Positions 56,402-64,000 of a stretch of DNA of 64,000 nt are shown here, in pieces; within the stretch, counting starts at the first letter, position 1; the number at the start of each line of letters is the position of its first letter. The stretch lies in assembly GCA_965206395.1 (NCBI GenBank), contig CBDBJK010000033.1, positions 186,001-250,000 on the forward strand, written 5' to 3'. The notes below the pieces were generated by a model, which was given only the letters and a program-made list of their open reading frames with translations, had not been told where the DNA came from and did not search any database. Source of the stretch: CBDBJK01 sp965206395. Its GTDB lineage: Bacteria > Chloroflexota > Dehalococcoidia > Lucifugimonadales > CATOSD01. The translations under genes and the position numbers were made by a program.

Positions 56402-57109
56402 CTATCGCCCTCGCTCGTCGCCCCAGAGCAGAATATGAAGCCGTGTCGAAAAGCGGAACCCTCGCTCCACGCACACGTCGGCCAGCCACTTTCCGCGCGA
56501 TTCGATGGCCTTGGGACTCGTTCCCTCCGGCATGAGCAAAACCCTATGCCCGGGAATGTCGTATCTCTCGACAAGGCCGCATACCTCGTCCACGTCGGCA
56601 GGTTCCGCGACGACGAACTTGAAGTAGGCGGTGTCCAGCCCTCGAAACGCCTGAAGCGCTGTGGGGACTTCCCTGCGTTCGGGAAGGACGCCTGAGTTGG
56701 CGAGCTTGGGCGAAACGTTCCACTGGGATATGGCCTCGACCATCTCTGGCTGCGGGGCCAGCGTGCCGTTAGTCTCCACCTCGCAGTAGAACCCTTGCCT
56801 TTTTAAGGATGAAGCCAGCGACGCGAGAGCCTTTTGCTGCATCATAGGCTCGCCGCCGGTGATTACGAGGCGCGAGCATCCAAACTCCAGCACACGCCTT
56901 TCGATCTCTTCAACAGGCAGCGACATCACCTCTTTGTCATATTCGAAGTTTTGCCAGTCCCAGGTGTATTTGGTGTCGCACCATGTGCAGGTTAGGTTGC
57001 ACGTCGCCAGTCTGAGGAACACGGTCGGCGCACCTATGCTAGCTCCTTCGCCCTGCAACGAGTAGAAGATTTCAGGCTGCCCGGACTTCTGACGGCTTAC
57101 CCTTAGCAT
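56402..57109 (-). CDS. queE: 7-carboxy-7-deazaguanine synthase (radical SAM)
   Basis: Converts 6-carboxytetrahydropterin to CDG in preQ0/queuosine synthesis. 235 residues; the radical SAM cysteines are in LATCNLTCTWCDTKYTW (CxxxCxxC), and YSLQGEGASIGAPTVFLRL and VITGGEPMMQQ are diagnostic. It is 2 bp behind queC; the three que genes form an operon. Confidence 0.95.
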   Translation of the reverse strand: MLRVSRQKSGQPEIFYSLQGEGASIGAPTVFLRLATCNLTCTWCDTKYTWDWQNFEYDKEVMSLPVEEIERRVLEFGCSRLVITGGEPMMQQKALASLASSLKRQGFYCEVETNGTLAPQPEMVEAISQWNVSPKLANSGVLPERREVPTALQAFRGLDTAYFKFVVAEPADVDEVCGLVERYDIPGHRVLLMPEGTSPKAIESRGKWLADVCVERGFRFSTRLHILLWGDERGR

Positions 57110-57111
57110 CG

Positions 57112-57855
57112 TTACGCCTTTCCAAGCCTGACGAGCAGAGGATCGGCGATTCCAGCCTCGTCAAAACCCTTGGCCCTCAGAATGCAGCTATCGCATCCGC
57201 CACACGGGATTTCCGAACCACCGTAGCAGCTCCAAGTATGCTCAAGCGGGGCCTTCAGCCTGATTCCAAGCTCGGCTATCTCGGCCTTGGACAGTTCTAT
57301 GATGGGCGTCTCCACGTTGATGGGAACCTCGTACTGCATCCAGAGCTTGCTGCCGAACTGCAACGTCTGCCTTACCTGCTCGAAGAATTCGGGGCGGCAG
57401 TCAGGGTATCCGCTGTAGTCGATGGCGTTGGGAGCCATGTACAGGTATGCCTCTGCGTCCTCTGCCTTCAACCCCTCGACCTCTATGGCATGAAGCACCT
57501 GGCTCTCCAGGTACGCCGCCGATAATGAGAGGAATATGGTATTCCGTAGAGGCACATACGTAATGGGTATGCCGAATCCTATCTCCTCGGAAGTCCTATC
57601 TTGTGGAATTGGGAACTGCTCCGGGTTGGTGAGCGCGGAGTACCACGCCACTTCGCCCAGAAACGAGATGTCGAGCAGCTTGTGCTCGATTCCCATCAGT
57701 TTGGAAATATGCGCGGCGCAATCGACCTCTTTGCTATGAGTCTGACCATAGTAAAACGTGAGCGCGGTGAGATGTTCCACGCGGTCTTTTGCGTAGGCCG
57801 TCACCGTGGTCGAGTCGAGACCGCCGGAAAGGAGCGTAACGCCAAAGCTGACCAT
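57112..57855 (-). CDS. queC: 7-cyano-7-deazaguanine synthase
   Basis: ATP-dependent conversion of CDG to preQ0. 247 residues: PP-loop LLSGGLDSTT at residue 10; zinc site SCYGGSEIPCGGCDSC near residue 210 with a further Cys. TFYYGQTHSKEVDCA is typical. The gap to queF is 6 bp. Confidence 0.96.
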   Translation of the reverse strand: MVSFGVTLLSGGLDSTTVTAYAKDRVEHLTALTFYYGQTHSKEVDCAAHISKLMGIEHKLLDISFLGEVAWYSALTNPEQFPIPQDRTSEEIGFGIPITYVPLRNTIFLSLSAAYLESQVLHAIEVEGLKAEDAEAYLYMAPNAIDYSGYPDCRPEFFEQVRQTLQFGSKLWMQYEVPINVETPIIELSKAEIAELGIRLKAPLEHTWSCYGGSEIPCGGCDSCILRAKGFDEAGIADPLLVRLGKA

Positions 57856-57861
57856 ATGTGC

Positions 57862-58284
57862 TCAGGCTCCCTCATACCTTGCCGTCACGGAGGTGTGCAG
57901 GCCGCCGCGCACCTTATAATCGAGCATGACAGTCATGCGAACCGGCTCGCACGAGGCAACGAGGTCGTTGAGGATGCGGTTGGCCGCGTGCTCCTGCACG
58001 ATTCCGACGTTCCTGTAGGACATGAGATAGTATTTGAGCGATTTCAACTCGATGCAAGACCTGCCCGGCACATACGTTATCGTCAGCGTGCCAAGGTCTG
58101 GCAGACCCGTCCACGGGCACACCGCCGTAAACTCGTCCGTGTCGATTGCGACCTCGGTGTCCTGACCGGTGTATTCGTACTCGAAGGTCAGGAGACAGTC
58201 CCCGTCTATCGACGCCTCGGATTCAGCATCGATGCGCTCGTTAAGGCTCTCGTACTTCTCTTGCAAATCCTGGATGGTAGCCAT
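57862..58284 (-). CDS. queF: NADPH-dependent preQ0 reductase (type I QueF)
   Basis: Reduces the nitrile preQ0 to preQ1. 140 residues, the short unimodular type. Catalytic Cys in FTAVCPWTGLPDLGTLTITY, and the QueF motif ELKSLKYYLMSYRNVGI for substrate binding. First gene of the queF-queC-queE operon. queD (6-carboxytetrahydropterin synthase) is not in this window. Confidence 0.95.
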   Translation of the reverse strand: MATIQDLQEKYESLNERIDAESEASIDGDCLLTFEYEYTGQDTEVAIDTDEFTAVCPWTGLPDLGTLTITYVPGRSCIELKSLKYYLMSYRNVGIVQEHAANRILNDLVASCEPVRMTVMLDYKVRGGLHTSVTARYEGA

Positions 58285-58428
58285 CCGTTCACCTCGTTAT
58301 TTTTTAGGTTAGTATCAAAGATAAAGGTCGTCCGCTCTTCGTTACAGGATTGCCATTATCTGTGGTGTGATTGGCAACCCTGATGAAAGACCCTGTTGCT
58401 TCCTTTATACTACAGTTGTAAACGTAGT

Positions 58429-59196
58429 ATGAAAAGAGACGCAGTGGTAGACATCCAGCCGACAAGCGAAGACATGCCCCAAAGGTTAGCTATTGAGATC
58501 AGAGGGCTTTGCAGAGCCTTCGGGCGCACGCAGGTCTTGCGCGACCTCGATCTCGAAGTTCCCTGGGGTGAAGTGCTTACGGTGCTGGGGCCTAACGGCT
58601 CAGGCAAGACCACATTGATAAAAATCCTGGCTACGCTGACCAGGCCCGACTCTGGAACGATTCGCATCGCTGGATTTGACGTCGCGCGAAGCGGGCAGAG
58701 AGTCCGCAAGCTAATCGGCGCTGTTACGCACGACACATTGCTCTACGACGACCTTACCGGATACGAAAACCTGAAGTTCTTCGCCCGCATGTTTGGACTG
58801 GATAGAATCGATGAGCGAATATCCGGTGTGGTCGAGCGAATGGGGGTAACGTCAAGGCTGCACCAGCGAGTCGGCACGCTGTCCCACGGACTGAAGAAAC
58901 GGTTCACTATCGCACGTGCTCTTCTGCCCGACCCCACGATACTCCTGATGGACGAGCCTGAAAGCGGGCTGGACCAGGAAGCCCTGGCGATGATGGAGGA
59001 TGTCATCACCGACAAGACGATTCCCTATCGGACGGTAATAATGACTACTCATAACCTGGAAAGAGGACTCGCTTTAGGGCAGCGCATGGCCATTCTCTCT
59101 CATGGCAGGATCGCATACCAGGAGTCGATGGAGGCGGTGGGCGCCGCGACTCTCAAGGATGCCTACTTTCGGCATACCGGGGTGGAATCGTCTTGA
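58429..59196 (+). CDS. ccmA: ABC transporter ATP-binding protein, CcmA-like
   Basis: 255 residues from ATG 58429 (ATG 58474 also possible). Walker A TVLGPNGSGKTTLIKIL, signature VGTLSHGLKKRFTIARALL, Walker B ILLMDEPESGLD. Coupled by a TGA/TTG overlap to a CcmB-like permease, which suggests the heme-exporter (cytochrome c maturation) ABC pair. CcmC/D/E/F are not adjacent, so a general ABC-2 transporter remains possible. Confidence 0.85.
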   Translation: MKRDAVVDIQPTSEDMPQRLAIEIRGLCRAFGRTQVLRDLDLEVPWGEVLTVLGPNGSGKTTLIKILATLTRPDSGTIRIAGFDVARSGQRVRKLIGAVTHDTLLYDDLTGYENLKFFARMFGLDRIDERISGVVERMGVTSRLHQRVGTLSHGLKKRFTIARALLPDPTILLMDEPESGLDQEALAMMEDVITDKTIPYRTVIMTTHNLERGLALGQRMAILSHGRIAYQESMEAVGAATLKDAYFRHTGVESS

Positions 59197-59867
59197 AGAC
59201 TTTCTGGGGGCCTGTGTTTGCGTTGCTCTGGAAGGACGTTCTTCTGGAGCTTAGGACGAAGGACATCGTTGTGTCTGTCCTGGTGTTCGCCCTTCTCGTC
59301 ATCGTCATCTTCAACTTCGCCATAGACCCTACTCCCCAGATGGTTGTCCTGGTAGCTCCGGGAATCCTCTGGGTGGCGTTTCTGTTTGGCGGCGTGCTGG
59401 GGTTGACGCGTTCATTCGCGCTCGAAAAAGACAGCGGCAGCCTTCAAGGTCTCATGCTCGCCCCGGTAGGACGCGAAGTAATCTACTTCGGAAAGATGCT
59501 GGGAAACTTCCTGTTCATGGTGGTGGTCGAGGTTATTATCTTTCCAATATTCGCCGTGTTGTTCAATCTCTCGCTGGTGATGCCAGAACTGATTCCGGTG
59601 ACGCTGCTCGCAACGCTGGGAATCGCTACCGTTGGCACAGTATTTTCGGCGATGGCCGTTAATACGAGATCGCGCGAGGTGATGCTGCCTCTGCTTTTCT
59701 TCCCTGTGGTGCTGCCTGCAATCGTCGCGGCAGTGGAGGCTTCTCGCGTCGTTATCCAGGGCGAAGGCAGCAGCGACCTGGCCCAATGGATTCCGTTGCT
59801 TGCGGTCTTCGACACCATATTCCTCGTCGTGTGCCCTGTCGCGTTCAACGTCGTAGTAGAGGAATAA
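59193..59867 (+). CDS. ccmB: Heme exporter permease CcmB-like
   Basis: 224 residues, six TM helices; CcmB pattern ALLWKDVLLELRTKDIVVS, ILWVAFLFGGVLGLTRSFAL, EKDSGSLQGLMLAPVGREV-like block, LLFFPVVLPAIVAAVEAS. Start TTG 59193 overlaps the ccmA stop. With CcmA it would deliver energy for releasing holo-CcmE in cytochrome c maturation. Confidence 0.88.
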   Translation: MKTFWGPVFALLWKDVLLELRTKDIVVSVLVFALLVIVIFNFAIDPTPQMVVLVAPGILWVAFLFGGVLGLTRSFALEKDSGSLQGLMLAPVGREVIYFGKMLGNFLFMVVVEVIIFPIFAVLFNLSLVMPELIPVTLLATLGIATVGTVFSAMAVNTRSREVMLPLLFFPVVLPAIVAAVEASRVVIQGEGSSDLAQWIPLLAVFDTIFLVVCPVAFNVVVEE

Positions 59868-60209
59868 CTTCAAGCTCATGTGTCGATTTATTGGCTCTGA
59901 AGCGTATGTGAGGAAAGTCACAAAATTGACACCCTAAGCCTTCACCTGATATATTGTTTATCGCATAACTAGCTAAGAAACTGGCATTCGAAGTAATGCA
60001 AATCAGTATACATATACACAGCCATAGGTGGATATCATTAACTCTAAAGTTGGGTGGCGATGGCAAAACGCTCTTCAAAGACATCCGCATGATCTGACTT
60101 CCGCCAGACACTACAACCGCATTTTGAGGCACTCAGACCACAAAGCCGATGTCTTCGACGGGCCACTTCACAGGAACGCATTCGCCCCCCTACTGCTGGG
60201 AGGCATCAT
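59868..60209. other. Non-coding interval of about 340 bp ahead of korA
   Basis: Contains the promoter at 59926-59955 and about 250 nt of leader. No RNA gene or riboswitch recognised in the leader. Confidence 0.4.
59926..59955 (+). promoter_or_regulatory. Predicted korAB promoter
   Basis: TTGACA (59926-59931), an 18-bp spacer and TATATT (59950-59955); close to the vegetative consensus. Lies about 255 bp before the korA start, implying a long leader. Confidence 0.65.
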
Positions 60210-61925
60210 GTGAAGAAGAGTGACTTTGTAGTTCGGTTCGCCGGCGAAGGCGGACAAGGTGTCGTAACCTCAGCGGAAGGACTGGCCCAGGCAGCCTCAC
60301 AGGAGGGCTACCATGTCCAGACCTTCGCTACCTTCCCATCACAGATAATGGGTGGTCCTACGTGGACTCAAACCCGCATCGCCACATCACCGGTCCTCAG
60401 TTCAGGAGACGATCTTGATGTGCTGGTTGCCTTCAACAAGGAGGCATACGACACCCACTCTAGCGAGGTTCGCGAGGGTGGAGTCGTCATCTTTGACTCA
60501 GGTGAGTTCGATCTGGAATTCAGTGGGAATAGCTTTGGTATGCCCTTCGACGAGTTAGCCAAGTCGACTGGCAACAACAGGGCCGCCAACATGGTGGTAA
60601 TCGGGGCGCTTGCTTACCTGATACAAATGCCACAGGACATAATTGAAGAGTTCGTTACCAAACGCTTCTCCAGGGGTCGCCCTAACGACGAACAGATTAT
60701 CAGTGCAAACATTCAGGCCCTCTCGCTGGGTCGGGACGAGGCCGAAAAAAGCGGGTTCAGCCTTGGTGAGCTAGCGCCATCCATCCGACCAGAGGGCGAA
60801 CAGATTCTCCTGAATGGCAACACGGCGATCTCACTTGGCGCGGTGGCCGCTGGACTCGAATTCTACGTTGGTTATCCCATATCTCCAGCCACCTCCATCC
60901 TCATATGGATGGAGCAGAACCTTGTCGGTGAAGGAAGGTTCGCATACCAGTCTAGCTCTGAAATCGAATCCATAACGGCTATAGTGGGCGGTGCTTTCTC
61001 TGGAAGGAAAGCAATGACTGCCACGGCAGGGCCAGGATTCTCACTTATGGGCGAAGGGCTAGGACTGGCGTGGATGGCGGAAATCCCACTAGTTGTCGCC
61101 GACATTCAACGGGGTGGGCCTGCTACTGGACTTCCTACAAAAACCGAACAGTCAGACCTATTGGCTGCAATGTACCCTGCACACGGAGACGTTAAGCTTC
61201 CGATAATCGCTCCCGGCACGGTTGAAGAGTGCTTCTACGCAGCTGTTCACGCCCTGAACTGGGCCGAACGCTATCAGGGGCCGGTGATTTTGCTTAGCGA
61301 ACATGCCCTGTCCGAGCGCAACCAGAATATCCCCAAGCCAGACCTGAGCAAGTTAAAGCTAGAGAGCCGTGAGGTTTACAAAGGCACAAACGGGTATCAA
61401 CGTTACGACGGCTGGGAATTGTCTCCAATGCCCATACCCGGCAATCCGGGGAGCTATGTGGCTAACGGCAGCGAGCACGATGGCATGGGCGACACCACGC
61501 ACCTCGCTCAACGCCACATCCAGATGACCAATCGCCGCTTCAACAAGATCAAGCTGCTGGAAGACGGCACATACGAAAGCAACAACACCAATTCGTCTAT
61601 AGCCGTCATGCCTTGGGGAGGCTCCAAAGGGCCTGCGCAGGCAGCCTACGCAGAGTTTATCGAAAGCAACCCAGATTTGGCCTGGTACTATACAATGTTC
61701 CTGAATCCGCTTCCTCCCAAGTTGCTGGAGGAGCTGAAGCAGAAGGAACTGGTAATCATCCCGGAGCTTAACTTCCAGGGCCAATTCTCTTCTATTCTGC
61801 GTTCTTATGGCGTTCGAGCGGAGTCCATTACTCAGATAACAGGGTTACCGTTCAAAGTGAGCTTCCTGGTAGAAAAGATTGGGGAAATGGTACAACAAGA
61901 GAACAAAAAGAGGGTAACAGCATGA
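60210..61925 (+). CDS. korA: 2-oxoacid:ferredoxin oxidoreductase, gamma-alpha fusion subunit
   Basis: 571 residues. The N-terminal gamma domain (FAGEGGQGVVTSAEGLAQAA to about 180) is followed by the alpha (pyrimidine-binding) domain (ILLNGNTAISLGAVAAGLEF, YPISPATSILIWMEQ, TATAGPGFSLMGEGLGL, QRGGPATGLPTKTEQSD) and domain II. It converts 2-oxoglutarate or a similar 2-oxoacid + CoA into acyl-CoA with reduced ferredoxin. GTG 60210 has GGGAGG upstream. Overlaps korB by 4 nt. Substrate (2-oxoglutarate preferred) is inferred from the KorAB architecture. Confidence 0.92.
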   Translation: MKKSDFVVRFAGEGGQGVVTSAEGLAQAASQEGYHVQTFATFPSQIMGGPTWTQTRIATSPVLSSGDDLDVLVAFNKEAYDTHSSEVREGGVVIFDSGEFDLEFSGNSFGMPFDELAKSTGNNRAANMVVIGALAYLIQMPQDIIEEFVTKRFSRGRPNDEQIISANIQALSLGRDEAEKSGFSLGELAPSIRPEGEQILLNGNTAISLGAVAAGLEFYVGYPISPATSILIWMEQNLVGEGRFAYQSSSEIESITAIVGGAFSGRKAMTATAGPGFSLMGEGLGLAWMAEIPLVVADIQRGGPATGLPTKTEQSDLLAAMYPAHGDVKLPIIAPGTVEECFYAAVHALNWAERYQGPVILLSEHALSERNQNIPKPDLSKLKLESREVYKGTNGYQRYDGWELSPMPIPGNPGSYVANGSEHDGMGDTTHLAQRHIQMTNRRFNKIKLLEDGTYESNNTNSSIAVMPWGGSKGPAQAAYAEFIESNPDLAWYYTMFLNPLPPKLLEELKQKELVIIPELNFQGQFSSILRSYGVRAESITQITGLPFKVSFLVEKIGEMVQQENKKRVTA

Positions 61926-62791
61926 GCGTGAAGAATCCCGAGTATGACTTCAAGTGGTGCCCTGGCTGCGGAGACTTCGGCGTACGGCGTGCGCTGGAGA
62001 GTGCATTAGCTCGTCGTACCTTGGAGACAGAGCTTCCTTCTGAAAACAACGTGATAGTCGCAGGCATCGGATGTTCAGGCAACATGATTCACCTGCTGGA
62101 AGGTGATATGCCTTACGGTTTCCACGGTATACATGGGAGGAGTCTTCCTGTCGCTATGGGAATCAAGATGGGCCGCCCAGACCTTAACGTCGTTGTCGTC
62201 GCCGGAGACGGCGATTTCCTCGGCATCGGCCTTGAGCATATTGGCCCACAGGCTGCTCGCAACCTGAATATCACCGCCGTCATCATGGACAATCAGGTCT
62301 ACGGACTGACAAAGGGGCAAAGCTCGCCTACTACCGAGATAGGTGAAATTACCAGTTCCACGCCCTATGGAAAGCCTGAGGAGGCTCTGGAGGCTCTGAA
62401 GCTATACCTTAGCATGGGCGCTTCTTACGTGGCGTCTACCATATCAACCAAGGTGAAAGACCTTGGCTTCATGATAAACGAGGCCATGAACCATCCTGGT
62501 TTTGCTGTGGTGCACGTTCAGTCACCTTGCCCGACGTATAATAACACCTTTGAAGCGCTTAAAGGCAACGTGAAGAAGGGGATAGCGCCTCTGGCGTGGG
62601 ATATTCCCGACGACCACGATGTCACTGACCAGGATGCTGCATATAAGATAGCAACCTCAGATGGCGTGCCCGTCGGTGTGCTATTCCGCGACGAGTCCAG
62701 AATGTCCTTCGACCAGCGTGCCGCGGAATTTGCCACAAAAGCCAAGCCCAAGACAGCGGAACAGTTGCTCACCAGCTACGCGATCATCTAA
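61922..62791 (+). CDS. korB: 2-oxoacid:ferredoxin oxidoreductase, beta subunit
   Basis: 289 residues: FKWCPGCGDFGV (FeS cysteines), VVVAGDGDFLGIGLEHI (diphosphate-binding GDG), MDNQVYGLTKGQSSPT. Binds ThDP and a [4Fe-4S] cluster. Partner of the preceding subunit, ATGA overlap. Confidence 0.95.
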   Translation: MSVKNPEYDFKWCPGCGDFGVRRALESALARRTLETELPSENNVIVAGIGCSGNMIHLLEGDMPYGFHGIHGRSLPVAMGIKMGRPDLNVVVVAGDGDFLGIGLEHIGPQAARNLNITAVIMDNQVYGLTKGQSSPTTEIGEITSSTPYGKPEEALEALKLYLSMGASYVASTISTKVKDLGFMINEAMNHPGFAVVHVQSPCPTYNNTFEALKGNVKKGIAPLAWDIPDDHDVTDQDAAYKIATSDGVPVGVLFRDESRMSFDQRAAEFATKAKPKTAEQLLTSYAII

Positions 62792-62822
62792 AAATCCTGT
62801 CCACAATCGAACTGCAATGAGG

Positions 62823-62859
62823 GAACGCCCCGACCCGCTTTAGGCGGGTCGGGGCGTTC
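62823..62859 (+). terminator. Terminator hairpin after korB
   Basis: 16-bp perfect stem GAACGCCCCGACCCGC / GCGGGTCGGGGCGTTC with a 5-nt loop, followed by TTGG. Strong hairpin, weak U-tract. Confidence 0.75.
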
Positions 62860-62907
62860 TTGGTCTATCACAATACGAATTAATCTATAGCGGAGGAGCG
62901 AACACCT

Positions 62908-63744
62908 TTGAGATTGTTGCAGGCCTGTATTGCTGAGGTCATCGGTACATTCCTCCTCGTCCTGTTTGGCACAGGCATTGTCGCTACGGCGGTGCTTACA
63001 GAGGCACAGGTTGGACTATGGCAAGTTGCAGTCGTCTGGGGATTCGGGGTGGCGCTTGCAATTTACGCGACGGCTTCGATCTCCGGCGCACACCTGAACC
63101 CGGCAGTCAGCCTGGCCTTTGCCATATTTCGCAGAGAGTCGTTCCCAATAAGAAGACTGCCCGCATATTGGGCCGCGCAGTTAACGGGGGCGGTCTTCGC
63201 GGGGTTAGCGGTGCTCGGCATATTCGGCCCGTTCCTCGCGCGTTTCGAGCAGAATGCGGGCATTATTCGCGGCGACGCTGGCAGCGAGCGTTCGGCAATG
63301 GTGTTTGGCGAATACTTTCCTAATCCAGCGATATTTGGCGTCGATGAGGCGGCGCACGCGCTGATTTCTCCTCTTGGTGCGGTTTTCGTGGAGGCTTTTG
63401 GCACGGCAATCCTGGTCTTGATAATCTTCGCACTCACCGACCGGCGCAATGCCGCTTTATCCCACAGGGACATGTCGCCTTTCCTGATAGGCTTCACGGT
63501 GGCCGTCCTCATCAGCATATTCGCGCCGCTTACGCAGGCGGGCTGGAATCCAGCCAGAGACTTCGGGCCTCGCATCGTGGCCTTCTTTGCGGGCTGGGGG
63601 TCGCAGGCCATTCCAGGGCCAATGTCAGGGTTCTGGGTGTACATCGTGGGGCCATTGGTTGGCGGGCCAATCGGGGCAACCATCCACGAGCTGATACTAA
63701 GGCCACAGAATCGCGGATATTTCAGAATAAGACGGAGGAGCTAG
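62908..63744 (+). CDS. MIP/aquaporin-family channel
   Basis: 278 residues, six TM helices and two re-entrant loops with NPA motifs: SGAHLNPAVSLAFAIFRRES and AGWNPARDFGPRIVAFFAGW. The Asp after the second NPA (NPARD) marks glycerol facilitators (GlpF-like) rather than strict water channels. Start TTG 62908, GGAGGAG 9 nt upstream. Confidence 0.9.
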   Translation: MRLLQACIAEVIGTFLLVLFGTGIVATAVLTEAQVGLWQVAVVWGFGVALAIYATASISGAHLNPAVSLAFAIFRRESFPIRRLPAYWAAQLTGAVFAGLAVLGIFGPFLARFEQNAGIIRGDAGSERSAMVFGEYFPNPAIFGVDEAAHALISPLGAVFVEAFGTAILVLIIFALTDRRNAALSHRDMSPFLIGFTVAVLISIFAPLTQAGWNPARDFGPRIVAFFAGWGSQAIPGPMSGFWVYIVGPLVGGPIGATIHELILRPQNRGYFRIRRRS

Positions 63745-63927
63745 ACGCAAGAATGAAAGGGTTTTAGCCACATCGCAGGGCAAATGAGACGCTAATCTTC
63801 ACCTTTGGTCACCTTTCCTTTAATTTCATTATAGAATACATCCAACATTACATGTTCAAGGATTCGGCGATAAGACGAATGTATCTTTAGTCTTCTCCAG
63901 CTAAGAAGCTGTATTAGGAGAGATAAG
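63745..63927. other. Intergenic region before the last gene
   Basis: No gene. A TATAGAAT at 63830-63837 could be a -10 element for the following gene; the -35 is unconvincing. Confidence 0.35.
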
Positions 63928-64000
63928 TTGGCACCAAGCAAACCTGGAGTTCTATCGATAAAAGGGTGGGGAGTTCTTATGGTTGCTGTTGTACTGATTG
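63928..64000 (+). CDS. Start of an unknown membrane/exported protein (runs off the window)
   Basis: TTG 63928 with AGGAGA (63916-63921) reads MAPSKPGVLSIKGWG followed by a hydrophobic run VLMVAVVLI, a signal peptide or TM helix. Only 24 codons are inside the window; no function can be given. Confidence 0.5.
   Translation, partial: MAPSKPGVLSIKGWGVLMVAVVLI

Noticed and set aside
58285..58428. preQ1 riboswitch ahead of queF
   Set aside because: An A-rich stretch (CCTAAAAAATAAC on the minus strand) precedes queF, but the conserved P1 stem and loop bases of preQ1-I could not be matched.

Overview
Organism. The window looks like a chromosomal segment of a Chloroflexota bacterium, probably near the Dehalococcoidia/SAR202 lineages. 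The strongest evidence is the 16S rRNA gene (minus strand, about 9281-10800). The plus strand at 9854-9870 reads AAACCACACGCTCCGCT, which I recall as the Chloroflexi probe GNSB-941. The 16S gene is not followed by 23S rRNA, as in Dehalococcoides-type genomes. The gene content (trigger factor-clpP-clpX, HyuA/HyuB hydantoinases, nitronate monooxygenase, KorAB, SDRs, class III aminotransferase) fits a heterotroph of this phylum. The class-level placement is inference.

Backbone, left part (1-35.7 kb). Tandem cyclophilin lipoproteins, a VWA surface protein, thiol peroxidase, an IS3 element, an SDR, the 16S/tRNA-Ala(UGC) locus with a recognisable promoter and processing stem, divergent lysA, a rhomboid protease, a formyltransferase-like protein, the tig-clpP-clpX operon, nitronate monooxygenase, small proteins, a LuxR-type giant regulator split by one base, a beta-helix surface protein, a deacetylase and a frameshifted methyltransferase. 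A catabolic cluster follows: a ThDP enzyme, an N-carbamoylsarcosine amidase-like hydrolase, HyuB/HyuA and a class III aminotransferase. It resembles the lower half of creatinine/N-methylhydantoin breakdown.

Accessory island (about 35.8-52.7 kb). This is a mosaic of mobile-element wreckage and defence genes. On the left, an IS5 element joins two beheaded genes (a cytochrome c and an OGG-type glycosylase). Next come a 175-bp MITE-like repeat and an IS1182-type transposase fragment fused to a beheaded large serine recombinase. A run of plus-strand genes follows: a HicB-like regulator with an operator-like dyad in its promoter, a Dam-like adenine methylase, a frameshifted NotI-like restriction enzyme, an unrecognised soluble + four-TM gene pair (the best candidate for an undescribed system), a dead BrnA antitoxin, an Nmad2 protein and an excalibur lipoprotein. 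After these come a GIY-YIG protein, a dead retropepsin, an RHH protein with a second truncated recombinase, an HsdR tail and a DUF3883-like gene. That last gene is interrupted by a second IS5-type element and beheaded by a second IS3 copy. The far flank of that IS3 copy is the first 43 codons of an unrelated aminotransferase.

Backbone, right part (52.7-64 kb). An SDR, a CcdA-like protein, an FAH-family hydrolase, a Rieske ferredoxin, queF-queC-queE (queD absent here), ccmA-ccmB, the two-subunit 2-oxoacid:ferredoxin oxidoreductase korA-korB, an aquaporin-family channel and the start of one more gene. Several of the disruptions are single-base indels; some could be assembly errors.
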